Shown here: positions 36,570-47,858 of the stretch, piece by piece
How the letters are laid out: each line of letters opens with the position of its first letter
Position numbering within the stretch: the stretch's first letter is position 1
From: Dasypus novemcinctus
Lineage: Eukaryota; Chordata; Mammalia; Cingulata; Dasypodidae
Length of the DNA: 64,000 bases
Assembly (NCBI RefSeq): GCF_030445035.2
Contig: NC_080694.1
Span: forward strand, 69,207,147-69,271,146
Direction: 5' to 3'
Notes under the pieces: generated by a model
The model's database searches: none
Seen by the model: only the letters and a program-made list of their open reading frames with translations
What the model was told of the DNA's origin: nothing
Made by a program: the position numbers and the translations under genes

Positions 36570-37180
36570 CACTATTGATGTTTGCATATTAATCTTGTAT
36601 CCTGCCTTATTGCTGAAATTATCTATAAGTCCTTTTAGTTTTGTTGTTGAATTTTGGGATTTTCTAAGTATAGGATCATATCATCAGTGAATAACAAAAT
36701 TTTTAGTTCTTCCTTTCCTATTTGGATGCCTTTTATTTCTTTTTCTTGTTTAATTGCTCTAATTAGAACTTCTTGCACAATATTGAATAACAGTGGGGAG
36801 AGTGGGCATCCATGTCTTGTTCCTGATCTCTGTAGGAAAGATTTCAGGTTTTTACTATTAAGTACAATGTTAGCTGTGGGTTTTTCACATATGCACTTTA
36901 TCGTATTGTGATAATTTCCTTCTATTCATGTCTTTCAGAGTGTTTTTTAACAAGAAATGATGTATTTTGTCAGATGCCTTTTCTGCATCAATTGAAATCA
37001 TCATGTGATTTTTCCTCTTCAATTTATTAATGTGGCATATTATACTGATTGATTGTCTTATATTGAACCACCCTTGCAATTCCTGGTATAAAGCCTACTT
37101 GATCATGATTTTTTCATCCATATTCATTAAAGAAATGGTCTGTAATTTTCTTATTTCACAATATTTTTGTTTGGCTTTGG
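36570..37180 (-). mobile_element. Older L1 ORF2 RT fragment, antisense
   Basis: The complement carries decayed RT-palm sequence (the 'gatcatatcatcagtgaata' region corresponds to FADD) and the finger region ('[20 protein letters not shown]' at 36885-37079). It parallels 29390-30000 with many differences. It may belong to the same old element as 24010-24812, split by the 24815-36562 insertion. Confidence 0.82.
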
Positions 37181-37260
37181 TATTACTGCACTGGGAACAG
37201 AACCTGAGACCTTTCATGTGAGAAGCAGGTGCTCAACTGCTTGAGCCACATCCACTCCCC
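37181..37260 (-). mobile_element. tRNA-SINE head fragment, antisense
   Basis: 'tgcttgagccacatccactc' is the complement of a tRNA-like SINE head as at 54370-54400. Only about 80 bp. Confidence 0.5.
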
Positions 37261-38156
37261 TCTCCTATCTTTCCAAATTCAAATCTGCTGTTTTATGCCT
37301 CTATTGTATCTTTTTTAGTCTTTAATTCACTTTTAATGGTAGAAACCTACTTCAGTAGTAGTATTAAGCCACAACAGTAATGCCACATTGAAACAGCATT
37401 TAATAAAATGCATAAAGCTAATACATGCACTGCAATACTCTATATACAAACACAACAATGTAAATTCTTCTTCATGACTGAAGACAATGATTAGATATAA
37501 AACCAAGTTTAAAAAGAACATGCTATTTTTAAAATGCCATCACATATACAAAGCTGACTTTGTGGGGGGTGGGGTGGGTGGGAATCTTTGGAAAGCTACA
37601 GCTTTCAACAAGTTTTAAACCTGGGATTAAAATGTAATGGCTTACTGGAGGTCCAGGGTTCGATTCCCGAGGCCTCCTGGTGAAGGCAAGCTGGCCACCT
37701 GGAGTGCTGGCCTGAGTGGAGTGCAGCCCCGGGCACTAGTGCTGGCCCGCGCAGGAGTGCTGGCCTACATGGCAAGCTGGCATGCATGGAGAGCTGGTGC
37801 AGCAAGATGATGCACCGAAAAGAGACATCAAGGAGTATAGCAGTTTGATATGGTTATGAATTCCAAAAATAGATATTGGATTATGTTTATCATCTAGTCT
37901 GTACCTGGGCACAATTAAGTTATGATTAGGGCTTTGATTGGACCATGTCAATAAGTAAATAAAATGGTAGAATTTATTCCAATAAAATAATTTTTTTTAA
38001 AAAAGAATGGCGCCTGGGATCCAAGTTGCATATACAGTTGCTGAACAAGTCTTTTCACTACTGAGGCTGCTGTGCTGACGAATGGGCCCGTTTTGGGTCT
38101 GGGAGGCCACCCACTGCCTTCCAGGCCCCTCTAGTTCAGCCTGGAGCGTCACCTAC

Positions 38157-38313
38157 CACCCAGGGCTTGCTGCAGAAGTTGTAGACGGAGTAGAGGGAGT
38201 TGACGGCAGGCAGCCCTCCGTACTGGAGGCCGATGACCAGGCTGCGATGGTCTTCGCCCAGGGCCATGCTATGGGCGTGCTGGCGCACCAGGACGAAGTC
38301 TGGCTTGAAGGAC
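38157..38313 (-). pseudogene. SYN3: SYN3 coding exon copy inside the retrocopy
   Basis: Minus-strand frame without stops, 157 nt (52 codons plus one base). It includes '[13 protein letters not shown]', '[19 protein letters not shown]' and '[15 protein letters not shown]'. The choices ALGED, YGGLP and CSKP match synapsin III as I remember it, rather than I or II. An acceptor AG (complement of 38314-38315, after a pyrimidine-rich 'cccctctcttggt') precedes it, and a donor GTAGGT (complement of 38151-38156) follows. Synapsins are synaptic-vesicle ATP-binding phosphoproteins; this exon lies in the central C domain. A lone exon in a retrocopy cannot be functional SYN3. Confidence 0.88.
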
Positions 38314-38593
38314 CTACCAAGAGAGGGGAGACAGCTGCGTTACTCACTGCACTGGCGTCTAGACAGGATGTGGCTGGTACAGCCCTGACCTGCTGCCGTT
38401 GCTGCCCCTAGGCAGCTCTGCGTTCAGCCTGGGGAGGGGTCGGAGATGTGCAGGAGGAGCGCCGGATGAAAAACACACAGGTACGCAATTACAAAACAAA
38501 AGGACTAACAACACCGTTCATTTTCTTGTTTGCTTTTTTTTTTTGTTGGATTATTTTCTAAATATTCTACAGCGAGTGTGTTATTTCATTTGC

Positions 38594-38599
38594 AATAAA
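38594..38599 (+). promoter_or_regulatory. Poly(A) signal AATAAA of the retrocopied RNA
   Basis: AATAAA followed 10-20 bases later by the A tail that abuts the TSD. It establishes the plus orientation of the source RNA. Confidence 0.85.
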
Positions 38600-39230
38600 G
38601 AAATTTATAAAAAAAAAATGTAATGGCTTAAACAACATTTTCTATTTCATGAAGGGAGAGGTTACAGTACCGGTCCCAAGAAAATCTAACATCCAAATCT
38701 TCCTTTAACGGATGTCTTTTAAAAGGGCAGAAAATACAGCTATTTATAAGAGATGTCCAAAACACAAGTAAAAACTACAATTTGTACTATGAAAAATGTG
38801 CAGCTTTTCAGTTATAAAACTAGTTGAACACTGCTTTATAAGACAATTGGGAAAACAGAGACTGTAGAAAAATATTCCAGCACTTGAGTTATATGTGGTA
38901 GCAGCACTTAAGTCCATGGAAGCTGTGGTCATTAAAATGACAGCTGATTATACTTGCCTAAAGAAAAGCCATTTTAACATAAAGTCTACTACTTCCACGT
39001 GTTACACAAATATTAAACAAACTTGAACATTACCTGGAAAATGAGTGATAAATGTTGCTGAGGTTTTTTCTTTCTTTTTTTTCTGTGTTGTATGCATAAA
39101 TACTGAGACACCAAAATTATAGGCTTCTTAACTGATAAGCAGAGCTGGGCATTACAAAAAATTCTCATACCTTTCTTTCTCTCCCCCACAAGATCTATAT
39201 ATTTTTTAAACACACAGTTTAATTATTTTT

Positions 39231-41289
39231 AGACTGCTGTTAAGATAAATAGCTCCAAGGAAAAATGTTTATCTTAAGGATTCCTATATATCCAACTACA
39301 TATATACTAAGCTGTTCTGCTGGGGTAGCCACATAAGGAGCCAAGAAATTATAAGGGCTCTAGGTGTATCTAGTGCTTTCACTTTAGGGGGAAAAAGTAC
39401 TAATCCTGTGGGGAAATTTCCACCAGAACTGTCTTGCTCTGAGCCTGTCCTCTGGCTCTAGCATTGGATCCAACTGTTTGTGGATCCAAGTTTCAGGACC
39501 AATCAGATTGGAGTCTGGAAGCTTGTTGCCCACTTTGCAGTGTGAATTGCCTTGTCTACTTTAATACCTCTGTGCTAAGCCATGTAAGTGTTATCTTCTC
39601 AGAGTCACTTTTCTTGGTGGGTGGAGGGGGTGGGAAAGGGAGAGAAGGCAGTACCCTTTAGATCCTGGAAACATCTCAGCTGGTAGAACACAGATGACCC
39701 CACACATGCTTCCATTGTTCCAACTTTCGTTCCCTAGATTGTGAGGCATTTTTGAAAATGTCTAAACTTTGTGATTTTTAAAATACCAGCCCCCAATAGA
39801 GACAGAGCTGGTTTGGTCTTTGTGAGCAGGGTTCTGGGCCTCCTCATTGTGTGCCTCCTCCCAGCGTGCACTTCTGCATGTCCAGCCACCCTGGGGTCCT
39901 TTGGCAGCCTTGTGCATGTGCAGATTTATAGGCTTCAATGCCTGAATGAATGTACATGTGTTTATATCTTCCATATGTATACAGTGAATATAGTGTGCAT
40001 ATGTGTATACAGATTTATATTATGTATACAAACCTGTGGCCACATATCCAAACTTTCCATGTTTTGAAGAGTCTATGATAGAGTTGTTAATGTAAATTGA
40101 TGGATGTTCCAAGGTCCCTCAGCTGGGGAGATTAGTTGATGATTTTCTTAACTCCGTTTTCCTTTGGGTGAGCCAGGCTGGGAAGGCCCATGAGACCAGG
40201 TAAAAGGTGAATCTCCACTCTGTGTTGGGAAAAATCCCAAACAGAAAAGGTTCTGACAGGGTGAACTTTCTCTAATCTCTAGTATTAGAGATTAGGGCCA
40301 GGAAGCTGGAAAGCATTTTATTCTAATGTCCAAAACTCTAGGTGGTGATTTTCAATCTCCTTTTCACACAGCTGCTTATGGCTTAACTGGAAGGAAGTTG
40401 GTAGTTAAAGCCATTGCCCCCCAAGTCCCTGGGAGCCATGCCCAATGGTCCATGTAATAGGCCTGACTCCCACAAGTGGCAGCAATTTTCTGCTTTTCCT
40501 CTGGTCAGTCAACAAGAGGTGAGTACTGTCCTGTTGACAAAGCAAATAAAAATTCTTGCCTAATACCAGCTGAAAAGGAAAACAAGCTACCAAATATTCT
40601 TAAAACTAAGCATGATGTTGATAAGGTTTTTGTGTCATGTAAGCTACAAATCTCTTAAATTACTATTGTAAATGTCAGCATGTGAATGGAATCCACTGTC
40701 TTCACGCCTTTCTCTATATTATGATTTAAAATTTTTGCATAAAAATGGAATTTAATATGGTTATGTGTGCCCTTTAAGCTGCAGATGCCAAATTTTCCTT
40801 GTCCAGACCTATTGCATCAATTCCCCTGCCCTTAATCAGACTTTAAACTGAGAACTGCCACTCAGGAGACAGTGCTCAGCATAGCAGCAGCTACTACTGG
40901 GCTGGTACAGAGGGGCCAGGCTGGCTGGAGCGTTGAAAGCTGCCTGCTGAAAGCAGCATTGGATAACTGCAAACACAGAAAGACACAGGCTGCTTTTTTC
41001 TTTTTCTTTTCTTTCCTTTTTTAAAAATATAAGCTTTTGAAATATTTGAAAACACTTGATGAGACCACAGTACTCAGTGCCTTTTGTGAGATGGTAGGTT
41101 CCCTTAGCCTTCAGCTTCCCCTATTTTTTTTATGAAAAGAAAGTTTCTATTTCACTGGCCTTGTCCAAGTGGTGATTGTTGGTCTTTCACAATATTCCTG
41201 TCATGACAATCACACTATTGAAGGTGGCTCTCCAGTTAAAGTACAAATGAAAACTTGATGGTCTCTAAATGAATCCTGAAAATAAACAT
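39231..41289. other. About 2 kb unique sequence, no gene recognised
   Basis: Balanced-composition DNA without recognisable repeats or long frames. It includes several AATAAA motifs (for example near 40545 and 41280) and TG/TA-rich sequence at 39950-40030. It could be noncoding exon or intron; nothing decides this from sequence alone. Confidence 0.4.
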
Positions 41290-42010
41290 TTTTCCTTGGA
41301 GCTATTTATCTAATATATTTTTAATCTCATCTGTTGTGTCTTTCATTCTCATAAGCCCTGTTCCTCTTTTTGTGTGTGCAGGTTTTCATCTTAATATCCT
41401 TTATCTCTTTGGTCATATTTTCCCTCTTCTCCTTAAATTGATTGAGGAGGTTTGTGTGATCATCCTTTAGTATTTGTTAAATCCTGAGTCTTATCTGGAT
41501 TCTTGGCTTGTTCCTTTGACTGGGCCATATCTTCCTGTGTCTTACTGTGGGTGATTTTATCTTTTCTTGATACCTTGGTATCTGTTTATGTTGATGATTT
41601 TGCTCTGTTGATCAGTTTCTCTATCTTGCCTAGTGGTTTTATTTAACAGCTCTTCTTTGATTTTTAGTTTAATTTTACTGAAACCTTATTTTTGTTCTGT
41701 TTCAGAAATCAAAACTGTGGCAGGGAGCCCCTCACAGGGCCCGACCAGGTCTTCCGTGCCTGGGAAAGACTCAGGAGAGCCTACAGGGGCATCAACTCAT
41801 GGTTTTCCCTTTGGCTTTTCCATGTCCATATCCCCGGTCCCTCATGGGCAATGCATGAGGCACTTTCCTGGCCTGTGGGGCCCCCAAAGTGGCTCCCTTG
41901 GACTACTTCTATGCCTTCTTCCTTATTTTGCAAGAGAGCTGCACCCAGCCAGAGCTACTCTGATACCATCTTGTTCACCAGGTGTAGAGTTCTTCTCAAT
42001 AAACCACTTT
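41290..42010 (-). mobile_element. L1 5' region (5' UTR and ORF1 N-terminus), antisense
   Basis: The stretch 41300-41640 parallels the ORF1 start region at 45040-45260 ('ttgaggaggtttgtgtgatc', 'ttggcttgttcctttgactg'). 41700-42010 is GC-richer 5' UTR-like sequence ending, in sense, 'gaacaagatggtatcagag'. It lacks ORF2 and the tail. The plus-strand 140- and 128-residue readings here are shadows. Confidence 0.65.
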
Positions 42011-42054
42011 CTTTGCTGATCCATAAGAAGCAACTCCTCATCCATAAAGTTTTT

Positions 42055-42900
42055 TATAATTTTAAAAAAGTTATTAAATTATACGACTTATACATAAACA
42101 TATGTAAACAATAAGTGTATAATAATAGCTGTGAACTTAAAAACAAATATATATAACATCATACAGGACTCTCATACGTCACCCTACCACCAATACCTTG
42201 CATTGTTGCGAAACATTTTTAACTAATGATGAAAGAGCATCCTCAAAATATTACTAGTAACCAAAGGATCTTACATTTAGTGTATATTTCCCCCCAAACC
42301 ACCCTATTATTATTTTTATATCATTTATACCTGAATATACACAAATAATTAGTGTTTATTAAAAGTTGTAAACTTACAAAGCAAACATGCCTAACATCAT
42401 ACAGGGGTCCCATACATCAACCCAGCACCAATACCTTGCAATGTTGTGGGACATATGTTACAAATTATGAAAGAATATCACCAAAATCTTACTACTAATT
42501 ACAGTCCTTATCTTACATTTGGTGTATTCCCCCCAAACCCACCTTATCATTATTTTAAAAGTATATTTTTATTACAGAAATTGTGAACATACAATACAAC
42601 CACGCCCATGTGCAGAATTCCAGTACAATACCCCTCCAGCAACACACCACACTGTGGTGGAACATTTTATACAGACCATGAGACAATTTATCAGACTATC
42701 ACCACCAACCATGGTACACTCTGCACACGTGGCACACTCCTTCCATACTCCCCTATTGTCAACACAGTACACCCTTGACATAGATGCATGAACATGATAG
42801 CATTGCTGCCAACCACAGTCCATAGGTCACTCCAGTTGTATTTTCCCCATGCTTCTCCGCATTCCCAACACCCTTCCATAATGATGTACATCTGTTCTAC
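42055..42900 (-). repeat. Three tandem copies of an L1 3' end
   Basis: Three similar units of about 220-300 bp follow one another, each with 'aacatcatacaggg'-like, 'accaataccttgcaatgttg'-like and 'atgaaagaatatca'-like blocks (about 42060-42335, 42336-42550, 42551-42900). The units are diverged, so the tandem structure is old. The first two are most alike. Confidence 0.7.
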
Positions 42901-45900
42901 CTAATATCAGACACCCTTGCATCTATACCATCAACCACAATTCTCATCTACCTCTGGGTTTACTGTGTTATTCAGTCCGTAGATTATTCTCTAGCTTTCT
43001 TCCAATTGACATTTTCATCCCTAGATTACCCTTTCCAACCACATTCCCATTTATAAACCAGCTGTTATATCACTATAATGTTTTATCATCAACTCTATAC
43101 ATTTCCATACTTTTACAGGAAGGTTAATAAAACTTCTACATACATTAAGCATCAGTAGTTGATCTAGTCCTCCCCTTATCTCCTTTAAGAATCCACCACC
43201 TACCACCAGGTCTTGAAGATGTTTTCCTATATTTTCTTCTGGGAGCTCTATGGTTCTTGATGTTATGTTTAGATTTTTGATCCATTTGCATTAATTTTTC
43301 TATAAGATGTAAGATAGGGATCCTCTTTCTTTCTTTTGGCTATGGATACCCAGTTCTCCCAGCACTATTTCTTGAATGGACTGTTCTGACCCAGCTAGGT
43401 GGGCTTGACAGGCTTGTCAAAAATTACTTCACCATAGATGTGAGAGTGTTTCTGAACCACCAATTCAGTTCTATTGGACAATGTGTCTGTTTTTATGCCG
43501 GTACCATGCTGTTTTACCACTGCAGCTAGGTAATATGAATTAACGTCCAGGAGTAAGAGTCTTCCAGCTTCGCTTTTCTTTTTTAAGATGTTTATAGCTG
43601 TTAGGGACCACTTACCCTTCCAAATAAATGTGATAATTGTGTATTTCATTTATTTTAGAAATGCTGGTGGAATTTTTATTGGGATTGCATTGAATCTGTA
43701 TATCAGTTTGGGTAGAATTGATATTTAAATGATATTTAGTCTTCCGATCCATAAGCATGGAATGTTTTTCCAACTATTTATGTCCTTTTTATTTCTTTTA
43801 ACAATCCATTGTGGTTTTCGGAATACAAGTGCTTTATATCCTTTATTAAGTTTATTCCTAAATATTTGATTCTCTTAGTCATTACTGTGAGTGGAATTTT
43901 TTCCCCTGACTTCCTTCTCAGGTTGCATATAACTAGTGGCTTTTAAAGTCTATTTCATCTGATGTAAGTATAGCTATTCCAGCTTTTTTGTTGTTCTTGT
44001 TGTTACTCCGTGTGTGGATAGCTTTCTCCAGCCTTTCACTTTCAATCTTTTGGTATCCTTGGGTCTAAGGGAGTCTCTTGCAGACAGCATATAGATCATC
44101 CATATTTTCTTATTCATTCTGTCCTTTGAATCAGGAGTTTAATTCATTAGCATTCAATGTTATTACTTAAAGGTCATTCTCATTTCACTGATTTTGACTT
44201 TTGTGTTTTACCTGCCATATTTCATTTTTACCACTCTTTTGAGACTTTTAGTTTGACTTTTACTGATATAATCTTCATTTTTGGACTCTCTCCCAGGTCT
44301 CTCTCTCCTCTCTTTTTTTTTCAGACTTTAGAACACCCTTTAGTATTTCCTGCAAAACCAGTTACTTTGTTATAAACTCTCTTAGTTTCCATTTGTCTGT
44401 CTATATTCTAAACTCACCTTCATTTTTGAAATACAATCTTGCTAGGTATAAAATTATTGACTAGAAGTTTTTCTCTTGCAGAATCTTAAATATATCACAC
44501 CACTGTCTTCTTGCCTCCATGGTTCCTGGTGAGAAATCAGCACTTAATCTTGCTGGATATCCCGTATTGTTTTCTCTTGCTGCATTCAGAATTCTCTCTT
44601 TATCTTTGGAATTTGACATTCTGATTAGTATGTACCTCAGAGCAGGTCTATTCAGATTTATTCAGATGAAAGTACATCATGCTTCTTAGACACAAATATC
44701 TATGTCCTTCAATAAGTTTGGGAAATTTTCTACCATTATTTCTTCATATATTCCTTCTGCCCCATTTTCCCTTCTCTTCTCCTTCTGGGGCACCCATGAT
44801 GCATATGTTTGCACATCTCTTGCTGTTGTTTAGTTCCCTGAGACCTAGTTCAATTTCTCCATTCTTCTTCTGTTCTTTTGTATGTTTGCTTTTGCAGGCC
44901 ATGTCTTCAAGCTCACCAATCCTTTTCTTTGTCTCCTCAAATTTGCTGTTATAAGATCCCCATACATTTTTCATTACATTTATTGTAACTTTATTCCCAT
45001 AATATCGGCCATTTTTCTATGTATGCTATCAAATCTTTTTTTGTGCTCATCCAATGTCTTCTTAATATCCTTAATCTCTTTAGCCACCTCATTGAATTTA
45101 TAAAGGAGATTTGTTTGAATATCTAGGTTTAGTTGTCTCAACTCCTTTATGCCATCTGGAGGCTTGTCTTGATCCTTTCACTGGATCATAGCTTCCTGTT
45201 TCTCGGTGTGGATTGTAATTTTTTGTGGGCATCTTGGCATCTGGCTTACAGGATGTGTTTAGTCTGGATGCACTTTTTCTCTTTAGTTTAGGACTCTCTG
45301 CCCTTTCTCCCTTACTGGTTGTGTAATAGAAGCCAAGTATGTAATTGCTGCCATAAGATATGGAGGCTAAATCTGCCCTCATTGCCCCAGGGACCAGTGA
45401 AACTTCTCCCAATTTTCTCCTTTGCCAGGGGTAGGGACAGAGTTACAGCTATGTGGAATAATCCAAGTTTTGCAGGGCTAGACTGGAGTTGCCCAGAGAG
45501 ACTCATGAAGCTTCATGCCCCTTTCTCCCCTGCCTAAGGTAGAAATAGAGCTGCAGGTTTCAGCAGCAATCTATGCCTTGTGGTCCAAAATGATCATATT
45601 TGCCCTGGTAGACTTCTGGCTATTCAGTCTGTGCCAGTCAGATGTACCTGTAGTTACCTGGAGAGACTGGAGCAAGTACTACCAGCTTCCTCCCTGCCAG
45701 AGGTGGGGCTGATGTCTAGACTAAGACTGTAGTCTGACTTGGGTGGAAAGAAACTGGTCTCCACTGTCACTGTGATTTTCAGTCAGACTGTCTTCCCCTC
45801 ATACTGGAGGCAGAGTCAAAATGACAGTTACTGACCTCTTTCTCACTTGGATAGGCTCAAACTTTAACTGTTCTTAAGGTTATTTTTTAGCTAGACAAAT

Positions 45901-46228
45901 TTACTAATTAATAGCTAAAGTTGGTGACCATCTGTCTCTTTCTCCCATGTTATTAGAAAATGGAAATTCCAGCTCCAGTCTCAGAATAGCTCCCGAGGTG
46001 GTTTGTGCCTCCATTGGAGGATGGGCACTGTCCTCCACGGCATGGAGTGCCCTACTCACAAATCTTCATTACAGATATGCAGTCTCTTCCCTCCATTCTT
46101 TCAAGAATGTTGCAGGATGTTCTACAATTCTCCTGGAGCCCCTGAATAGGTGCTTTAGATAGATCTGGGTGATTCCTAACTGCTCTGTGGCATGAACTGT
46201 CTCTAGGAGCCCCTTACTCTGCCACCAT
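42055..46228 (-). mobile_element. Older L1, antisense, both ends kept but with internal deletions
   Basis: On the minus strand: 5' UTR (46228 to about 45130, starting 'ggtggcagagtaaggggctc'), ORF1 (about 45130-44200; frame 44744-44974 has 'ELGLRELNNSKR' and 'IMGAPEGEEKGKWG'), the start of ORF2 endonuclease (about 44165-43930), an abrupt jump to the RT thumb region (43920-43395, 'FIWKGKWSLTAINI'), truncated C-terminus, and a 3' UTR. About 2 kb of ORF2 is missing at about 43925. ORFs are heavily broken. Confidence 0.82.
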
Positions 46229-46235
46229 TTACTGG

Positions 46236-46430
46236 TTGTTCCCATCCATAACATTTTATCATGAGATTGCAGCAATTCAGTCACATCTTCAAGATCTACT
46301 TCTAATTCTAGTTCTCTTGCTGTTTCCACCACATCTGCAGTTACTTCCTCCACTGACATCTTGAACCCTTCAAAGTCATCTAGGAAGGTTGGAATCAACT
46401 TCTTCCCAATTTCTGTTCATGGATGTTCTT
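46236..46430 (-). pseudogene. Tigger (pogo/Tc1-mariner) transposase fragment
   Basis: A minus-strand frame contains '[20 protein letters not shown]' and '[11 protein letters not shown]', the acidic region near the transposase C-terminus of the Tigger1/TIGD1-like family of pogo DNA transposons. Only about 60 codons remain, joined to L1 5' UTR sequence in the 109-residue reading (46069-46398), which is a chimera of two repeats. Long inactive. Confidence 0.8.
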
Positions 46431-46540
46431 AAAGGCCAAGATCAGATGACTTCACTAGTGAATTCTATCTAATATTCAGAGAAGAATTAACACTTATTCT
46501 CAAACTCTTCCAAAAAAATTGAAGAGGACAGATTACTTCC

Positions 46541-46825
46541 TAATGAGGTAGGCTAGATTAGGGAATAAAAAGACAAGTCTGGGACCTAACAGAGGAGCAC
46601 AGCATGAAACACCCGGCCATGAAGACCCCACAGGAAGGCTGCTGGAAGAACCACATGAGAATCCTATTTGGAACAGGATTTCATCCAGGATTAAGGAGAA
46701 GCCCTGGATGTTATCAAAGGGTCTTGTCATTGGGCACCCTGGGCAATTTACAGGTGGGGTAACCAATCAAAACAGCAAATAACTGGAATTCTTCCCCTAA
46801 TATTACCAATAACCTAAAAAAGGGA
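46541..46825. other. Unidentified 285-bp segment within the L1
   Basis: Not L1 sequence by comparison with 29200-30000. Moderately GC-rich, with 'gaaggctgctggaagaacca' and 'ggggtaaccaatcaaaac'. It may be another insertion, such as a small LTR or SINE; no TSD recognised. Confidence 0.4.
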
Positions 46826-46861
46826 AGAATATACTATTCATGGATAGGAAGACTAAATAAA

Positions 46862-47038
46862 TTGACCATGGTGTGCAGAGATGCCCAGAGATGTACCTAC
46901 CAGGTGCAATGGATGTGTCATGGTGATGGGAGTGAGGGTTGCTGGGGGGGGGAGTGGTGGGGTGGGGATGGTAGGGTTGAATGGGACCTCATATTTTTTT
47001 AATGTAATATTTTTACAAAATCAATTTAAAAAAAAAGA
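46862..47038 (+). mobile_element. Short L1 3' end inside the L1 ORF2
   Basis: 'ggtgcaatggatgtgtcatg' to a poly(A) equals the end of the unit at 21960-22150. It interrupts ORF2 between sequence equivalent to 'CSWIGRLN' and the following RT thumb. Confidence 0.85.
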
Positions 47039-47458
47039 TCCAAACTGATCTACAGACTTAATGTAATCCAAATAAAAGTCAGCACATTTTTTACTGATTT
47101 GGAGAAATAATGACTATGAAATTTATTTGGAAGGGCAAGAGGCCCCAAATAGCCAAAGACATGGAAAAAGAGAAATGAAATTGTAAAAATCACATTACCT
47201 GACTTTAGAACATAGTGCACAGCTACAGTGGTCAAAACTGCATGGTATTGCAGCATAGACATACCGACTAATGGAACCAAATTGAGAGTTCTGATATAGA
47301 TCCTCACATATACAGTCAACTGATACTTGACAAGGCAATTCAGCACATTCAACTAGAAGAGAATGGCCTCTTCACAAATGGTCCTTGGAGAACTGGATAT
47401 TCATATCTAAATGAATGAGAGAGGAAAACCACCTCAAACCTTGTAAAAAAATTAACTC

Positions 47459-47858
47459 AAGATGGATCAAAGATAGGGAAGCAGTTGTGTCTCAACTGAT
47501 AGAACATCTGCTTACCATATAGGTCCAGGGATTGATACTTAGGGCCTCTTGACCCATGTGGTGAGCTGGCCCATACACAGTGCTGCCACATGCAAGGTGT
47601 GCCATGCACAAGGAGTGCACCCCACAAGGAGAACCGCCCCATGTGAAAAAAGCACAGCCCACCCAGGAGTGGCATTGCACAGAGAGCTGACACAGCAAGA
47701 TGATGCAAGAAAAAAGTGACAGTTTCCCAGTGCCACATGACCAGAATGCAAGCGGACACAGAAGAATACACAGTGAATGGACAGGGAGAGCAGACAACAG
47801 TGGGGAGAGGCAGGAAGTGGAAAGAAATAAAATATATTAAAAAAGAAGATGGGTCAAA
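47459..47858 (+). mobile_element. DAS-SINE in L1 ORF2, 13-bp TSD
   Basis: Head 'gggaagcagttgtgtctcaa' and body with 'caaggagtgcaccccacaag', A-rich tail. TSDs 'aagatggatcaaa' (47459-47471) and 'aagatgggtcaaa' (47846-47858) differ by one base. It interrupts the L1 after the segment equivalent to the RT thumb. Confidence 0.92.

Larger units (their letters stand above)
37645..38614 (+). pseudogene. Retrocopied noncoding transcript with antisense SYN3 exon
   Basis: A 970-bp insert lies between perfect 16-bp duplications 'aaaatgtaatggctta' (37629-37644 and 38615-38630). It ends with AATAAA (38594-38599) and a short poly(A), the hallmarks of L1-mediated retroposition of a plus-sense RNA. In order it holds DAS-SINE body sequence without head (37645-37840), the dispersed repeat also seen at 1-400 (37841-37985), an A-rich joint, then GC-richer sequence (38010-38500) containing a synapsin-3 exon on the opposite strand with intact splice-site flanks, and a terminal segment. 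The source RNA was thus transcribed antisense to SYN3 and not spliced by SYN3 signals. The SINE and dispersed repeat were apparently part of that RNA, although a later internal insertion is not excluded. It encodes no protein. Confidence 0.8.
37310..39230 (-). other. 3'-UTR-like unique sequence, split by the retrocopy at 37645-38614
   Basis: After removing the insert, about 950 bp read on the minus strand as AT-rich, stop-dense sequence ending in 'aattaaagac' and a short A run near 37310. This resembles the 3' UTR of an mRNA. It could be a retrocopy or the true terminal exon of a gene to the right. I cannot name a parent. No coding exon is visible up to 41.3 kb. Confidence 0.3.

Noticed and set aside
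38082-38411. 109-residue plus-strand frame in the retrocopy
   Set aside because: It is the antisense shadow of the SYN3 exon; the minus-strand reading matches synapsin and has splice signals.
46069-46398. 109-residue frame as an intact gene
   Set aside because: It joins L1 5' UTR sequence to a Tigger transposase fragment; a chance fusion frame.
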